A stretch of 64,000 bases of DNA from Paenibacillus lupini (GCF_011761355.1 NZ_JAASRW010000009.1:186001-250000), one strand, 5' to 3'. Numbered from the stretch's first letter, positions 31,683 to 39,833 are shown. Notes: generated by a model from the letters alone, not told the origin. Program-made: numbers and translations.

Positions 31683-33569
31683 ATGAGCTTACGGCGATTT
31701 GCTTTCAATAACGTTATTCGGAACGGGAGAATTTACGCGGGGTATTTTCTGAGCAGTGCTTTTTCGGTTATGGTGTTCTTCGTTTATTCGATGTTTGCAT
31801 TCCATCCAGGTCTGGCTGACGGCAATATTCATTCGACTGTATCGGTTACGATGAAATTTGCGGAATCGGTTATTTATGTGTTCTCGTTTTTCTTTGTGCT
31901 TTATTCGATGGGTTCATTCCTAAAGACACGCAAGAAGGAGTTTGGCATCCTCATTATGCACGGGATGACCAGCATGCAGTTAAGACGACTAGTTTTTATG
32001 GAAAATATCGTGATTGGTTTTGCCGCTACGGTGGCGGGGATTGTGATTGGAGTAGGCTTTGCCGAAATCATCCTTATGTCGTCCCAAAAGCTGCTCAGTC
32101 TTGATGAGTCGCTGTCGTTTTATTTTCCAGCCAAGGCTATTCTTCTGACCGGATCAGCCTTTATGGCGCTATTCCTGCTTATCTCGTTATTTACGGTTAC
32201 GGTGCTGCGGAATAACTCGCTTATTGATTTGCTGAAAGGTTCAAACAAGCCAAAACCGGAGCCTAAAGCGTCCACTCTATTGTCTTGGTTTGCACTGCTC
32301 TTAATTGTTGGAGGCTACACCGTAGCTCTGTTGGCAAAAGGGATGGTCGTCTTTTACGCGATGATACCGGTAACGATCGTGGTCATTATCGGCACATACT
32401 TCCTGTTCACGCAGCTGAGTGTATATGTTGTCAATAAAAGCCGTAAGAGCCGCTCAATCTTCTGGCGAAAAACAAACATCATCCTGTTCTCGGACCTTGC
32501 TTACCGAATGAAGGATAATGCGAGAACGTTCTTTTTGGTCGCGATCCTGTCGACAGTTGCTTTCTCTGCTATCGGTTCAATGTTTGGCTTCAAATCGATG
32601 TACACGGATGTCATCCGGGATGAGAACCCGTTTGCGGTGAAGTACACCTCTTACGATGAGCCTTCCAAACAGGATGCTTTAACGATTGAGCAGGCTTTGA
32701 AGGAAGCCGGTTTGCCTTACCACCAATATGAGCTGATGATTAAAAATGTTGAAACATCTGACGGTAAGCAAGTTTCCGTCGTGGCGGAATCCGCCTTTAA
32801 CGAACTTGTAGTTGCGGCTAAGGGGATTAAAGCCGATGTTGAGGGAGATGAAGCAGCGATAGTCCAATACAGCAGCACTCTGATGGGGGCAAGGGGGCCA
32901 GTGCTTACGCCTGTCAAGTTGAAGGAATCGGCGCTGTCACTTACGCCTGTTCAGACCATTGATACGCCTGCTATTCAAGCGGGGCCAAATTATTATGTGG
33001 TGACGGATGAGCGGTTTGATCAGATGAAGCAGACGGAAAGTGTTATTTATCAATATGCCTTTGATATCTCTGGATCTCATGATGCCTTGAAGAAGGTGGG
33101 GCAGGAGCTCGATAACAAGCTTGGCGGCTCCGACAACTGGTTTATGAGTGTCGATTATGAGCTGTATATGCAGGATCAAATTTTTGGCGTTGTCTTATTC
33201 GTTGGATTTTTTATCGGCATTGTATTCTTTGTTGGAGCGGGAAGCTTCTTGTATTTCCGGCTGTATACGGATCTGGGTGAGGACAAAAGGAAGTTTCAGG
33301 CCATTCATAAGATTGGGCTTACTGACCGGGAATTGTCTGCCATTCTGTCCAAACAGCTGATGATTCTATTCTTCGCACCGATTGTTGTGGCGATAATTCA
33401 CGGGGCGATCGCGCTTACGGCCATGCAGAATATGTTCCAGTACAACATGATGAAGCCGTCGCTATCCGTACTTGGCTCCTTTATCATTATTCAGACTGTC
33501 TACTTCCTATTTATCCGTTCAAAATATATTTCGAATGTAAAATCAGCATGGGGCTTGCACCTTACGTAA
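31683..33569 (+). CDS. BceB-type ABC permease (FtsX domain), no ATPase adjacent
   Basis: Membrane protein of 628 aa matching the BceAB-type peptide detoxification/sensing permeases. It begins F-A-F-N-N-V-I-R-N (the BceB N-terminal signature). Four helices follow with KTRKKEFGILIMHGM, the FtsX coupling motif, at about residue 76. More helices, an extracellular domain of about 200 residues (about 310-505), and a second FtsX block with K-F-Q-A-I-H-K-I-G-L complete it. BceB normally works with a BceA ATPase encoded next to it, yet none is present on either side. RBS TAGGAGGG. The MerR gene follows. Confidence 0.88.
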   Translation: MSLRRFAFNNVIRNGRIYAGYFLSSAFSVMVFFVYSMFAFHPGLADGNIHSTVSVTMKFAESVIYVFSFFFVLYSMGSFLKTRKKEFGILIMHGMTSMQLRRLVFMENIVIGFAATVAGIVIGVGFAEIILMSSQKLLSLDESLSFYFPAKAILLTGSAFMALFLLISLFTVTVLRNNSLIDLLKGSNKPKPEPKASTLLSWFALLLIVGGYTVALLAKGMVVFYAMIPVTIVVIIGTYFLFTQLSVYVVNKSRKSRSIFWRKTNIILFSDLAYRMKDNARTFFLVAILSTVAFSAIGSMFGFKSMYTDVIRDENPFAVKYTSYDEPSKQDALTIEQALKEAGLPYHQYELMIKNVETSDGKQVSVVAESAFNELVVAAKGIKADVEGDEAAIVQYSSTLMGARGPVLTPVKLKESALSLTPVQTIDTPAIQAGPNYYVVTDERFDQMKQTESVIYQYAFDISGSHDALKKVGQELDNKLGGSDNWFMSVDYELYMQDQIFGVVLFVGFFIGIVFFVGAGSFLYFRLYTDLGEDKRKFQAIHKIGLTDRELSAILSKQLMILFFAPIVVAIIHGAIALTAMQNMFQYNMMKPSLSVLGSFIIIQTVYFLFIRSKYISNVKSAWGLHLT

Positions 33570-33585
33570 CGTTATGTTTTACAAT
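33555..33585 (+). promoter_or_regulatory. MerR-type promoter with 19-bp spacer
   Basis: TTGCAC (33555-33560), a 19-nt spacer and TACAAT (33580-33585). A dyad ACCTTACGT-A-ACGTTATGT (7 of 9 pairs) fills the spacer region. This over-long spacer with central operator is the classical MerR arrangement. It overlaps the last codons of the bceB-like gene. Confidence 0.75.
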
Positions 33586-33628
33586 GGAGTTACCGGTAAT
33601 TGAGCTAGCGACAACGAAGGGGCTGAGC

Positions 33629-34105
33629 ATGAACAATCTTTGGAAAGTTGGAGACCTTGCCAAATTGACGGGGCTTACGGTCAGAACGTTACGATTCTAC
33701 GATCAGATCGGTTTGTTCTCGCCTTCCGGGCAGACAGATTCCGGCCACCGGCTGTATGATGAGTCCGACCTGTCGCTTCTGCATCAGATTCTGACGTTGA
33801 AGGAATTGGGCTTATCGCTGGAGGAGATCAAGGAAACCTTGTCAGCCAAGCAGATCAGCCCGCTGGAAATGGTGACGCTGCAGAAGCAGCGGATCAAAGA
33901 GCAGATCAAGCAGCAGCAGAAACTGCTGGAACAGCTGGAGCATACGTCTAAAGCATTAATTGGGAAGAAAACTCTAACCGTTGATGACTTTACGAACCTG
34001 CTGCAGGCAATGAAGATGGAATTCGAGAAGCCCGTGATCGAGCGGAAGCAAAGCTGGGTTCAGCATTTGGACAAGCTGGGGTCGCTGCTCGAGCAGGGTG
34101 AATGA
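33629..34105 (+). CDS. MerR-family transcriptional regulator
   Basis: Regulator of 158 aa. The N-terminal winged helix (W-K-V-G-D-L-A-K-L-T-G-L-T-V-R-T-L-R-F-Y-D-Q-I-G) and the H-R-L-Y motif are clear. A coiled-coil dimerisation helix (about 85-115) rich in Lys/Gln/Glu follows, and the C-terminal effector part is short. Start: ATG 33629 with AAGGGG; in-frame upstream starts at 33548 and 33584 would overlap the operator/promoter. It probably autoregulates; the target could also be the SRPBCC gene downstream. Confidence 0.88.
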   Translation: MNNLWKVGDLAKLTGLTVRTLRFYDQIGLFSPSGQTDSGHRLYDESDLSLLHQILTLKELGLSLEEIKETLSAKQISPLEMVTLQKQRIKEQIKQQQKLLEQLEHTSKALIGKKTLTVDDFTNLLQAMKMEFEKPVIERKQSWVQHLDKLGSLLEQGE

Positions 34106-34162
34106 GCCCACGCTTACGAAGTATGAATTGCTCCACAATTCATTTCAGGAGGAGAATAACTA

Positions 34163-34600
34163 ATGAACGAAAGATTTGTTAAACATGCAACCTTTGTTGT
34201 CGAACGTACTTATCAAGCATCCGCGGAGCGGGTATTTGAGGCTTGGGCAGACCCTGAGGTAAAGGGGAAGTGGTTCTCGAAGCCTGATCAATTCGAGTTC
34301 CGAGTTGGGGGACGTGAGTACAGCAGCGGCGGACCGCCGGAGGGACCAGTCTTCACCTTTGATGCTGTATATCAGGACATCTTAACAAATCAGCGCATTG
34401 TGTACACCTACACACTGGACATGAATGAAACTCGGATGTCGGTGTCTACAACAACCATTGAGTTATTCGAAGCAGAAGGTGCCACCAAATTGGTATTCAC
34501 CGAGCAGGGTGCTTTCTTTGATGGACATGATACGCCAGAAATTCGCGAGCATGGCACAGGCGAGATGTTAGATGCACTTGGCAAGTTGGTTGAGGAATAG
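34163..34600 (+). CDS. SRPBCC/AHSA1-family protein
   Basis: Helix-grip fold protein of 145 aa (AHSA1-like START superfamily). V-E-R-T-Y-Q-A-S-A-E-R-V-F-E-A-W (about 13-28) and the K-G-K-W-F-S motif are typical, and the C-terminus ends in a long helix. Such proteins bind hydrophobic ligands; the physiological role is unknown. RBS CAGGAGGAG. It follows the MerR gene by 57 nt and may be in its operon. Confidence 0.85.
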   Translation: MNERFVKHATFVVERTYQASAERVFEAWADPEVKGKWFSKPDQFEFRVGGREYSSGGPPEGPVFTFDAVYQDILTNQRIVYTYTLDMNETRMSVSTTTIELFEAEGATKLVFTEQGAFFDGHDTPEIREHGTGEMLDALGKLVEE

Positions 34601-34611
34601 GCTGAACATGG

Positions 34612-34637
34612 AGAGTCTCTATAAGAGGCTCTTTTTT
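34612..34637 (+). terminator. Terminator after the SRPBCC gene
   Basis: AGAGTCTCT-ata-AGAGGCTCT followed by TTTTT. Confidence 0.85.
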
Positions 34638-34691
34638 ATTTGATCTGTTCTCTCATTCGAGGTATTTTAGTAACAAGAGGGGGGAGTTGGA

Positions 34692-35267
34692 ATGTCTACT
34701 ATCACCATTGAAGTCGTAACGGACGGTAATATTGAACCTTGCAGAGTATTGTGTGATGAGCTTATGGCTTTCCAACAGTCAAAGGCCGTGATGGCACCGG
34801 AATTATTCGACATGATGAACTTCGATACCCGGATGCGTAGAAGTTATGACCATGCGCTGCGTACCCATGTCCTTATCGTAAAGGATGGGGATGTACCTGT
34901 TGGTTATGCTTTTTCGTCGGTTAGTAATGTAGAGCAAGAGGATCTTGGAATTCCAGCATGGGCACCTAATCAGGAGCAGGAAGGCAGTAAAGGCTTTTAC
35001 CCCGATTGGATAGAGACTCCGCAGAGGATTGGGTTCTTAAGCAACCTGTATTTGCGGGACGGTTACCGGAGTATGGGACTGGGATCGAAGCTGTTCAACA
35101 TGTCCATGACATGGCTGGAAAGCTTTTCTGATGTCGATCTGCTCTTCATTTACGTCTCGAACGGTAATGAAGAGGCGCTTGATTTCTACTTGAAGCAAGG
35201 TTTTACATACAGTCATGATGTATTTGGAGGATTTATTAAGGCGGTTTACCGGAAGCTCGAAAAATAG
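34692..35267 (+). CDS. GNAT-family N-acetyltransferase
   Basis: Acetyl-CoA-dependent transferase of 191 aa. Motif A of the GNAT fold is visible as the strand-loop S-N-L-Y-L-R-D-G-Y-R-S-M-G-L-G-S-K-L-F (about 118-136, pyrophosphate loop). V-S-N-G-N-E-E-A-L-D-F-Y-L-K-Q-G-F (about 155-171) is motif B. RBS AGAGGGGGGAG. Substrate unknown. The 160 nt after it contain no supported gene on the plus strand (see findings for a possible remnant). Confidence 0.88.
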   Translation: MSTITIEVVTDGNIEPCRVLCDELMAFQQSKAVMAPELFDMMNFDTRMRRSYDHALRTHVLIVKDGDVPVGYAFSSVSNVEQEDLGIPAWAPNQEQEGSKGFYPDWIETPQRIGFLSNLYLRDGYRSMGLGSKLFNMSMTWLESFSDVDLLFIYVSNGNEEALDFYLKQGFTYSHDVFGGFIKAVYRKLEK

Positions 35268-35448
35268 CGCGTATCCGCACGCCCGATTGCCGAATTAACA
35301 ATGATGGTATCCTCCTCCACTCCGATGAACAGTATGTGAGGGATTTGAGCCATATACGGTTTCTTCCTAGGGCAGCGGCAGGTTGGCGGCTAGCGTATAT
35401 AGAAATAATAAGGAATAAATATGGCTCTTGAGAGGGGTAGTGAGAGAG

Positions 35449-35895
35449 TTGAATCCAGTAGCCAAAGCAGAAATGCTCATCAGAAAACCAGTAAGTGAGG
35501 TATATGAGGCTTTTATCGATCCTGCGATTACGACAAAGTTCTGGTTCACGAAGGGAAGCGCGAGACTGGAAGCAGGCAAGCAGGTGGAGTGGACTTGGGA
35601 GATGTACGGAGCTGCAGCGCCTGTTCAAGTTCTTGAGCTTGAGGAAAATAAACGAATTGTTATCGATTGGGGCACAAAAGCGGAATGGACGTTTGAAGTT
35701 CTATCCGAGTCAGAAACCTTCGTGACGATTACGGATTCCGGCTTTGAAGGTGAAGCGGAAGAAGCTACTCATCGGGCAATCGGCTCGACCGAAGGCTTTA
35801 CGATTGTCCTGTGTGGAGCGAAGGCTTATCTGGAGCATGGCATTCAACTGAACCTTGTGTACGATAAGGCGCCTTATGCTCATGTGAAGGGGTAG
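35449..35895 (+). CDS. SRPBCC/AHSA1-family protein
   Basis: Second AHSA1-like helix-grip protein, about 148 aa: A-E-M-L-I-R-K-P-V-S-E-V-Y-E-A-F-I-D-P, T-K-F-W-F-T-K-G and a C-terminal helix. Start uncertain: TTG 35449 gives the usual family N-terminus (NPVAKAEMLIRKP), while GTG 35440 and TTG 35428 are in-frame alternatives; the ATG at 35421 is out of frame. AGAGGGG lies upstream. The YjbR gene follows by 22 nt, so the two are probably an operon. Confidence 0.83.
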   Translation: MNPVAKAEMLIRKPVSEVYEAFIDPAITTKFWFTKGSARLEAGKQVEWTWEMYGAAAPVQVLELEENKRIVIDWGTKAEWTFEVLSESETFVTITDSGFEGEAEEATHRAIGSTEGFTIVLCGAKAYLEHGIQLNLVYDKAPYAHVKG

Positions 35896-35917
35896 CTAAG
35901 AATAGGGAGGGACAAAG

Positions 35918-36295
35918 ATGAAGTCAGAGCTTGGATTAGAGATGCTGGAGCGGGTGCAGAGCATTTGCGCAGCGCTGCCAGAAGTGGAACAAATCGTTGA
36001 CGGATTTGGCCATGATGTGATGAAGGTGCGAGGCAAAACGTTCATCATGATGGGAGAAGGACATAATAGTGTCTTGCCAAGCTTGTCAATCAAAGCCACC
36101 AAGGAGCAGCAGTTCCTGCTGCTGGAGCAGGGCGGTTATGTGAAAACAGCGTATATCGGTCATCACGGCTGGGTCTCCGTTGACATGGAGGCTGGACCAA
36201 ACTGGGATGAGCTGACGGTGATTATTCAGGAAGCTTACTTGCTTGCAGCGCCGAAGCGGCTGGTGAAACAGGTGCTGGAGAGTGTTCAAAATTAA
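35918..36295 (+). CDS. MmcQ/YjbR-family protein
   Basis: Small protein of 125 aa from the YjbR (DUF419) family, CyaY-like fold. V-R-G-K-T-F-I-M-M-G (about 38), S-I-K-A-T-K-E-Q-Q (about 58), H-H-G-W-V-S-V-D (about 82) and a closing A-P-K-R-L-V-K-Q motif are typical. Described as DNA-binding-like, but its role is not settled. RBS AGGGAGGG. Confidence 0.85.
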   Translation: MKSELGLEMLERVQSICAALPEVEQIVDGFGHDVMKVRGKTFIMMGEGHNSVLPSLSIKATKEQQFLLLEQGGYVKTAYIGHHGWVSVDMEAGPNWDELTVIIQEAYLLAAPKRLVKQVLESVQN

Positions 36296-36331
36296 AAAGA
36301 GCGTATGGGCTACCAGCCCATACGCTCTTTT
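36294..36331. terminator. Bidirectional terminator between yjbR-like and bstA-like genes
   Basis: AAAAAGAGCGTATGGGCT-acc-AGCCCATACGCTCTTTT: about 17 perfect pairs with A/T runs on both sides. Confidence 0.95.
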
Positions 36332-36831
36332 AACGAGGTGATTTGAGCGAGATGATGGCGTCCATGCCAGTCAAATCGCTGAAGAGCCATATCAAGAGTC
36401 ATAACGCCATGCGCAGGACTGGTAAAGGTTCTTTGGAAGTCAGATGGCTGCATCGCATGGAGCAGTACGGCAAACCGGCTGCGCAGCGATTCGATCAGTA
36501 CCAACGAAGTTTCGATAGGCGCTTTATAATCATTTAGCTCGGCCCAGACATCCTCCCGATAAGTTGAAGCTATAGGGTTATCCTCCGTTAGTGCTTTTTT
36601 GAACCGGATATAGGCGTTCATATCATTATCAGCCAAGTGGTGGACCACCTGTTGAATGGTCCATCCGCCAGGACGATAAGGAGTGAGCAGCTGTTCGGAA
36701 GTCAGGCTCTGCACGATGTGTCGAAGCTGCGCAGGCATTTCGGCAATTTTTCTTATCCACTCTCTGCGCATCTCTAAGTCTGGTTCTAATACCACCTCGA
36801 AGTGACCGATGGGAAAACGTAAGGTGTCCAT
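36310..36831 (-). CDS. YfiT/BstA-type DinB-fold bacillithiol transferase-like protein
   Basis: Four-helix DinB-like protein of 173 aa. R-F-P-I-G near the N-terminus, W-T-I-Q-Q-V-V-H-H-L-A-D-N-D (metal His about 57) and D-W-H-G-R-H-H-L-A-Q-I (two metal His near the C-terminus) match the YfiT subgroup. Those proteins conjugate bacillithiol to electrophiles in Bacillota. Start: ATG 36831 follows GAGGAGAG; the upstream start at 36888 does not have an RBS and adds a non-family extension. The last codons lie within the shared terminator. Confidence 0.87.
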   Translation of the reverse strand: MDTLRFPIGHFEVVLEPDLEMRREWIRKIAEMPAQLRHIVQSLTSEQLLTPYRPGGWTIQQVVHHLADNDMNAYIRFKKALTEDNPIASTYREDVWAELNDYKAPIETSLVLIESLRSRFAVLLHAMQPSDFQRTFTSPAHGVMTLDMALQRFDWHGRHHLAQITSLKERMGW

Positions 36832-36922
36832 CCTGTGTATCTCTCCTCTTTTTTGATGATCCCTTGTACCTATTTCATGTATTGACATCTCTCATTTAAC
36901 CATTTATAGTTAGATTCAATGT

Positions 36923-36941
36923 GATATTGAGAATCATTATC
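36923..36941. promoter_or_regulatory. Fur box
   Basis: GATATTGAGAATCATTATC matches the 19-bp Fur consensus GATAATGATAATCATTATC at 17 of 19 positions. It lies 40 nt upstream of the siderophore-binding lipoprotein gene, implying iron repression. Confidence 0.92.
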
Positions 36942-36980
36942 GTAGTTAATGTATTTTAAAAATAGTAAAGGGGTCTTATC

Positions 36981-37949
36981 ATGAAAAAGTTTATTCCCGC
37001 TATCTTCCTTCTTGCACTCGTACTGGTTCTTGGTGCATGCGGAAACAATGCAAACAAGACGAACAACGCTAACAACGGAGCTGCAGAAGCGACAGCAACA
37101 CCTGAAGCAACAGAATTGGCAGCAGCAGAGCAGCCAGCAACTGGAACAGTAACGTATCAAGCTGAGAGTGGTCCAGTAGAAATTCCTGCGAATCCACAGC
37201 GTATTGTAGCATTGGCTTATGCGCCGAATATGATTTCCCTTGGAGCAAATATTGTTGGTGTAGACCAATGGACTAATATGAGCCCTCTCTTCACTGACAA
37301 ACTGAAGGGTGTAGAGGTTGTATCCGATGAAGATTTGGAGAAAATCATTGAGCTCGATCCGGACTTGATCGTTGTAGGTACAGAAAGCAAGAACGTTGAA
37401 AAGCTGAGCGAAATCGCTCCTACTGTAGCTTTCACATGGGGTAAGCTGGATTACCTGAATCAACAGGTAGAAATCGGCAAGATTCTTGGCAAAGAGCAAG
37501 AAGCAACAACATGGGTTAACGACTTCAAATCCCGTGCAGCCGCACTTGGCGACGAGGTTAAAGCGAAGATTGGTGAGAATGCAACTGTATCCGTACTTGA
37601 GACGGACGCGAAGAGCTTCTACGTGTTCGGCGATCATTGGGCACGTGGTACAGAAGTGTTGTATCAAGCAATGGGGCTGAAAATGCCTGAGAAAGTAACT
37701 AAGGATGCTCAAGGACCTGGTTACTACACGTTATCGCAAGAGATTATTCCTGATTACTCGGGCGATTGGATTGTTTTGAGCAGAAGTGCCGCAAATGACA
37801 ATGCCTTCATGAACACAGATACCTGGAAGAACATCCCTGCTGTGAAAAACGGCCATGTCATTGAGATTGATACAGAAGCTTCCACTTACAGCGATCCAAC
37901 AACTTTGGAAAGCTTGCTCACGATCTTCAAAGACGGCTTCCTTAAATAA
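36981..37949 (+). CDS. Iron-siderophore ABC transporter substrate-binding lipoprotein
   Basis: Extracytoplasmic receptor of 322 aa in the FecB/FhuD class III fold. The lipobox is L-G-A-C (Cys20), followed by an Asn/Ala/Thr-rich tether. N-P-Q-R-I-V-A-L-A (about 73) opens the N-lobe and I-I-E-L-D-P-D-L-I-V-V-G (about 125) is the classic motif. A long backbone helix and the C-lobe with W-I-V-L-S-R-S and V-I-E-I-D-T-E follow. A Fur box lies directly upstream. No permease or ATPase is adjacent, so it must use a transporter encoded elsewhere. Confidence 0.92.
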   Translation: MKKFIPAIFLLALVLVLGACGNNANKTNNANNGAAEATATPEATELAAAEQPATGTVTYQAESGPVEIPANPQRIVALAYAPNMISLGANIVGVDQWTNMSPLFTDKLKGVEVVSDEDLEKIIELDPDLIVVGTESKNVEKLSEIAPTVAFTWGKLDYLNQQVEIGKILGKEQEATTWVNDFKSRAAALGDEVKAKIGENATVSVLETDAKSFYVFGDHWARGTEVLYQAMGLKMPEKVTKDAQGPGYYTLSQEIIPDYSGDWIVLSRSAANDNAFMNTDTWKNIPAVKNGHVIEIDTEASTYSDPTTLESLLTIFKDGFLK

Positions 37950-37963
37950 TTTCACCCTATATC

Positions 37964-38000
37964 AAAAAGCTCCTTCCTGAACAACGGGAAGGAGCTTTTT
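37964..38000. terminator. Bidirectional terminator
   Basis: AAAAAGCTCCTTCC-tgaacaac-GGGAAGGAGCTTTTT between the convergent siderophore-binding and DHA2 genes. Confidence 0.93.
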
Positions 38001-38005
38001 GTATC

Positions 38006-39499
38006 TTAGTGGCTCATGCTTACTTGCTTCTCACCATCAGGCTGTTGATCGCCTTCCGGCGGCTTTGTACGTTTCACAAATAAGCCGATGATGACAGCTG
38101 CGATCGCCACGATAAGGCCGATCCAGAACGCATCGTGAATACCTGCAACCATACCGTGGGCTTGCTCTGCAGGCGCCCCAGGATCGGAGGATGTACTCAG
38201 ATAATCCTTCGTGCCATTCGTCATAATACTAATGAACAGCGCTGTACCAATCGCACCGGATACTTGCTGCAGCGTGTTCAGGATAGCGGTGCCATGCGGG
38301 TAGAGGCTGCGTGGCAGCTGGTTCAGACCCGATGTTTGAGCCGGCATCATAACAAGGGAAATACCTACCATCATAATAATATGGATCATGATGATATGAC
38401 CATTGCTTGCTGTTGCATCAATGCCAGTGAACATCCAAAGCGAGATTGCAACGAGAATCAGGCCTGGTGTTACAAGAATACGTGGACCAAACTTGTCGAA
38501 CAAGATGCCGGAGATCGGTGCCATAACCCCGTTGACAATACTACCCGGCAGCATGATGAGGCCGGAAGTGAACGCGGTCATAAGCAAAGCACCTTGCAGG
38601 AACATCGGAAGCAACGTCATTGTGGAGAACAACGTCATCATTAGTACGAATAGCAGGATGGTTACGATAGTGAACATCGGGAATTTGAATGCCCGCAGGT
38701 CCAGAATCGGAGCCTTCAGCGTCAGCTGGCGCCAGATGAACAGGATCAAGGCGATTGCACCAACTGTAATCATCCAGATCACTTGAGGATCCGACCAGCC
38801 TTTTTCACCCGTGGAGCTAAAGCCGTATACAATTCCGCCGAAGCCAATTGTAGAAAGTAGAATGGACAAAATATCGACCTTAGGTTTCGTAATGTCCGAA
38901 ACATTCTTCAAGAACATAAAGGAGAAGATAATGGACAACGCGGCCAGCGGAATAACGAGAATAAAGAGCCAGCGCCAGTTCAGCGAGTCCATAATAACAC
39001 CAGACAATGTTGGTCCAATAGCTGGAGCGGCCATGATAACAAGACCAATCAGACCCATGGCGCCACCGCGTTTTTCCGGCGGGAAGATGGCCATAATCGT
39101 GTTCATCAATACAGGAAGCATTAGACCGGTTCCGATCGCTTGAACGATACGGCCTACGAGGAGTACGCCAAATTCAGGAGCTACAGCCGAAATAACTGTG
39201 CCAGCAAAAAACAGCATCATGGCGCCAATAAACATTTGCCTGGTCGTATACCATTGCTGGAGCAAAGCCGTTACCGGAACGAGTACACCAACGACAAGCA
39301 TATAAGCTGTGGACAGCCATTGGATGGTCGAAGGACCAACCTCGAAAGCCTTCATTAATTCAGGGAGTGCATTACCAAGTAAAGTTTCATTCAGGATCGC
39401 GATGAACGCGCCTATAATAATCGTAGCAATAATGGGCCCACGCTTGATATTAGTCAAGTCGGGTGCAGAGCTGGATGTACCAGCATTAGAAGCATTCAT
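38006..39499 (-). CDS. DHA2-family (EmrB/QacA/LmrB-like) multidrug MFS exporter
   Basis: Membrane exporter of 497 aa with 14 predicted helices. Features: L-N-E-T-L-L-G-N-A-L-P (about 38, helix 1 motif D1 region), R-I-V-Q-A-I-G-T-G-L-M-L-P (motif C region, about 117-129), W-R-W-L-F-I (about 172), and the late Q-T-S-G-L-N-Q-L-P segment. Close in type to lincomycin/multidrug exporters of Bacillus. RBS GGAAAGGACGG. The upstream 5' region contains a 12-bp-stem structure and a possible short leader ORF, which may control translation or transcription. Confidence 0.9.
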   Translation of the reverse strand: MNASNAGTSSSAPDLTNIKRGPIIATIIIGAFIAILNETLLGNALPELMKAFEVGPSTIQWLSTAYMLVVGVLVPVTALLQQWYTTRQMFIGAMMLFFAGTVISAVAPEFGVLLVGRIVQAIGTGLMLPVLMNTIMAIFPPEKRGGAMGLIGLVIMAAPAIGPTLSGVIMDSLNWRWLFILVIPLAALSIIFSFMFLKNVSDITKPKVDILSILLSTIGFGGIVYGFSSTGEKGWSDPQVIWMITVGAIALILFIWRQLTLKAPILDLRAFKFPMFTIVTILLFVLMMTLFSTMTLLPMFLQGALLMTAFTSGLIMLPGSIVNGVMAPISGILFDKFGPRILVTPGLILVAISLWMFTGIDATASNGHIIMIHIIMMVGISLVMMPAQTSGLNQLPRSLYPHGTAILNTLQQVSGAIGTALFISIMTNGTKDYLSTSSDPGAPAEQAHGMVAGIHDAFWIGLIVAIAAVIIGLFVKRTKPPEGDQQPDGEKQVSMSH

Positions 39500-39555
39500 T
39501 GATAATTGCCGTCCTTTCCTTCGTCTTCAACGAAAAGGTATGTATGTTATTTTGT

Positions 39556-39585
39556 TTAGGCTTGATGGACAGTATGCACAGGCAC
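39556..39585 (-). CDS. Possible 9-codon leader ORF upstream of the DHA2 gene
   Basis: Minus strand GTG-CCT-GTG-CAT-ACT-GTC-CAT-CAA-GCC-TAA, with AAGGA 4 nt before the GTG. It lies 56 nt upstream of the exporter start and just downstream of a 12-bp-stem hairpin. Drug-efflux genes in Bacillota are sometimes controlled by such leader peptides, but so short an ORF can occur by chance. Confidence 0.25.
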   Translation of the reverse strand: MPVHTVHQA

Positions 39586-39605
39586 GTCGTCCTTATTTTC
39601 CCCCT

Positions 39606-39672
39606 CCACAGATCTTTAGTTAGCCCATTTTCCACTTTATCACAGGGGGCTAGGCCGAGAAAAGATCTGTGG
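39606..39672. promoter_or_regulatory. Hairpin in the leader of the DHA2 gene
   Basis: CCACAGATCTTT (39606-39617) pairs perfectly with AAAGATCTGTGG (39661-39672), with an inner AGCCC/GGGCT pair. It is not followed by a T-run on the minus strand, so it resembles a regulatory leader structure or an operator rather than a terminator. Confidence 0.55.
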
Positions 39673-39707
39673 AAGGTAAAAAATAACTATAATTTCTTAA
39701 TTCATAG

Positions 39708-39736
39708 TTGACTGATAGGAATTGTCAGTATAATAT
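39708..39736 (+). promoter_or_regulatory. Promoter of the ssu operon
   Basis: TTGACT (39708-39713) is followed after 17 nt by TAATAT (39731-39736), or after 15 nt by TATAAT (39729-39734). ACTGA...TCAGT arms (39711-39729) form an inverted repeat in the spacer and may be an operator for a sulfur regulator (CymR-type is a guess). Confidence 0.6.
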
Positions 39737-39770
39737 AAGGGCATTAGATCGTATTGAACTTACCGGACCA

Positions 39771-39833
39771 CCGGAAGTTTCCTCGACTGATACTCCTTCG
39801 AAGGAGTTTAGCTTGCGGAAACTTCCGGTTTTT
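39771..39833 (+). terminator. Terminator-like hairpin in the ssu leader
   Basis: CCGGAAGTTTCC (39771-39782) pairs perfectly with GGAAACTTCCGG (39817-39828) and is followed by TTTTT. An inner ACTCCT-tcg-AAGGAGT stem is nested. It lies between the promoter (39708) and ssuA (39869), so it could be an attenuator of the operon. Confidence 0.75.

Noticed and set aside
36870..37712. 280-codon Cys-rich minus-strand frame over the siderophore-binding gene
   Set aside because: Shadow frame; the opposite strand has a Fur box, lipobox and full receptor fold.
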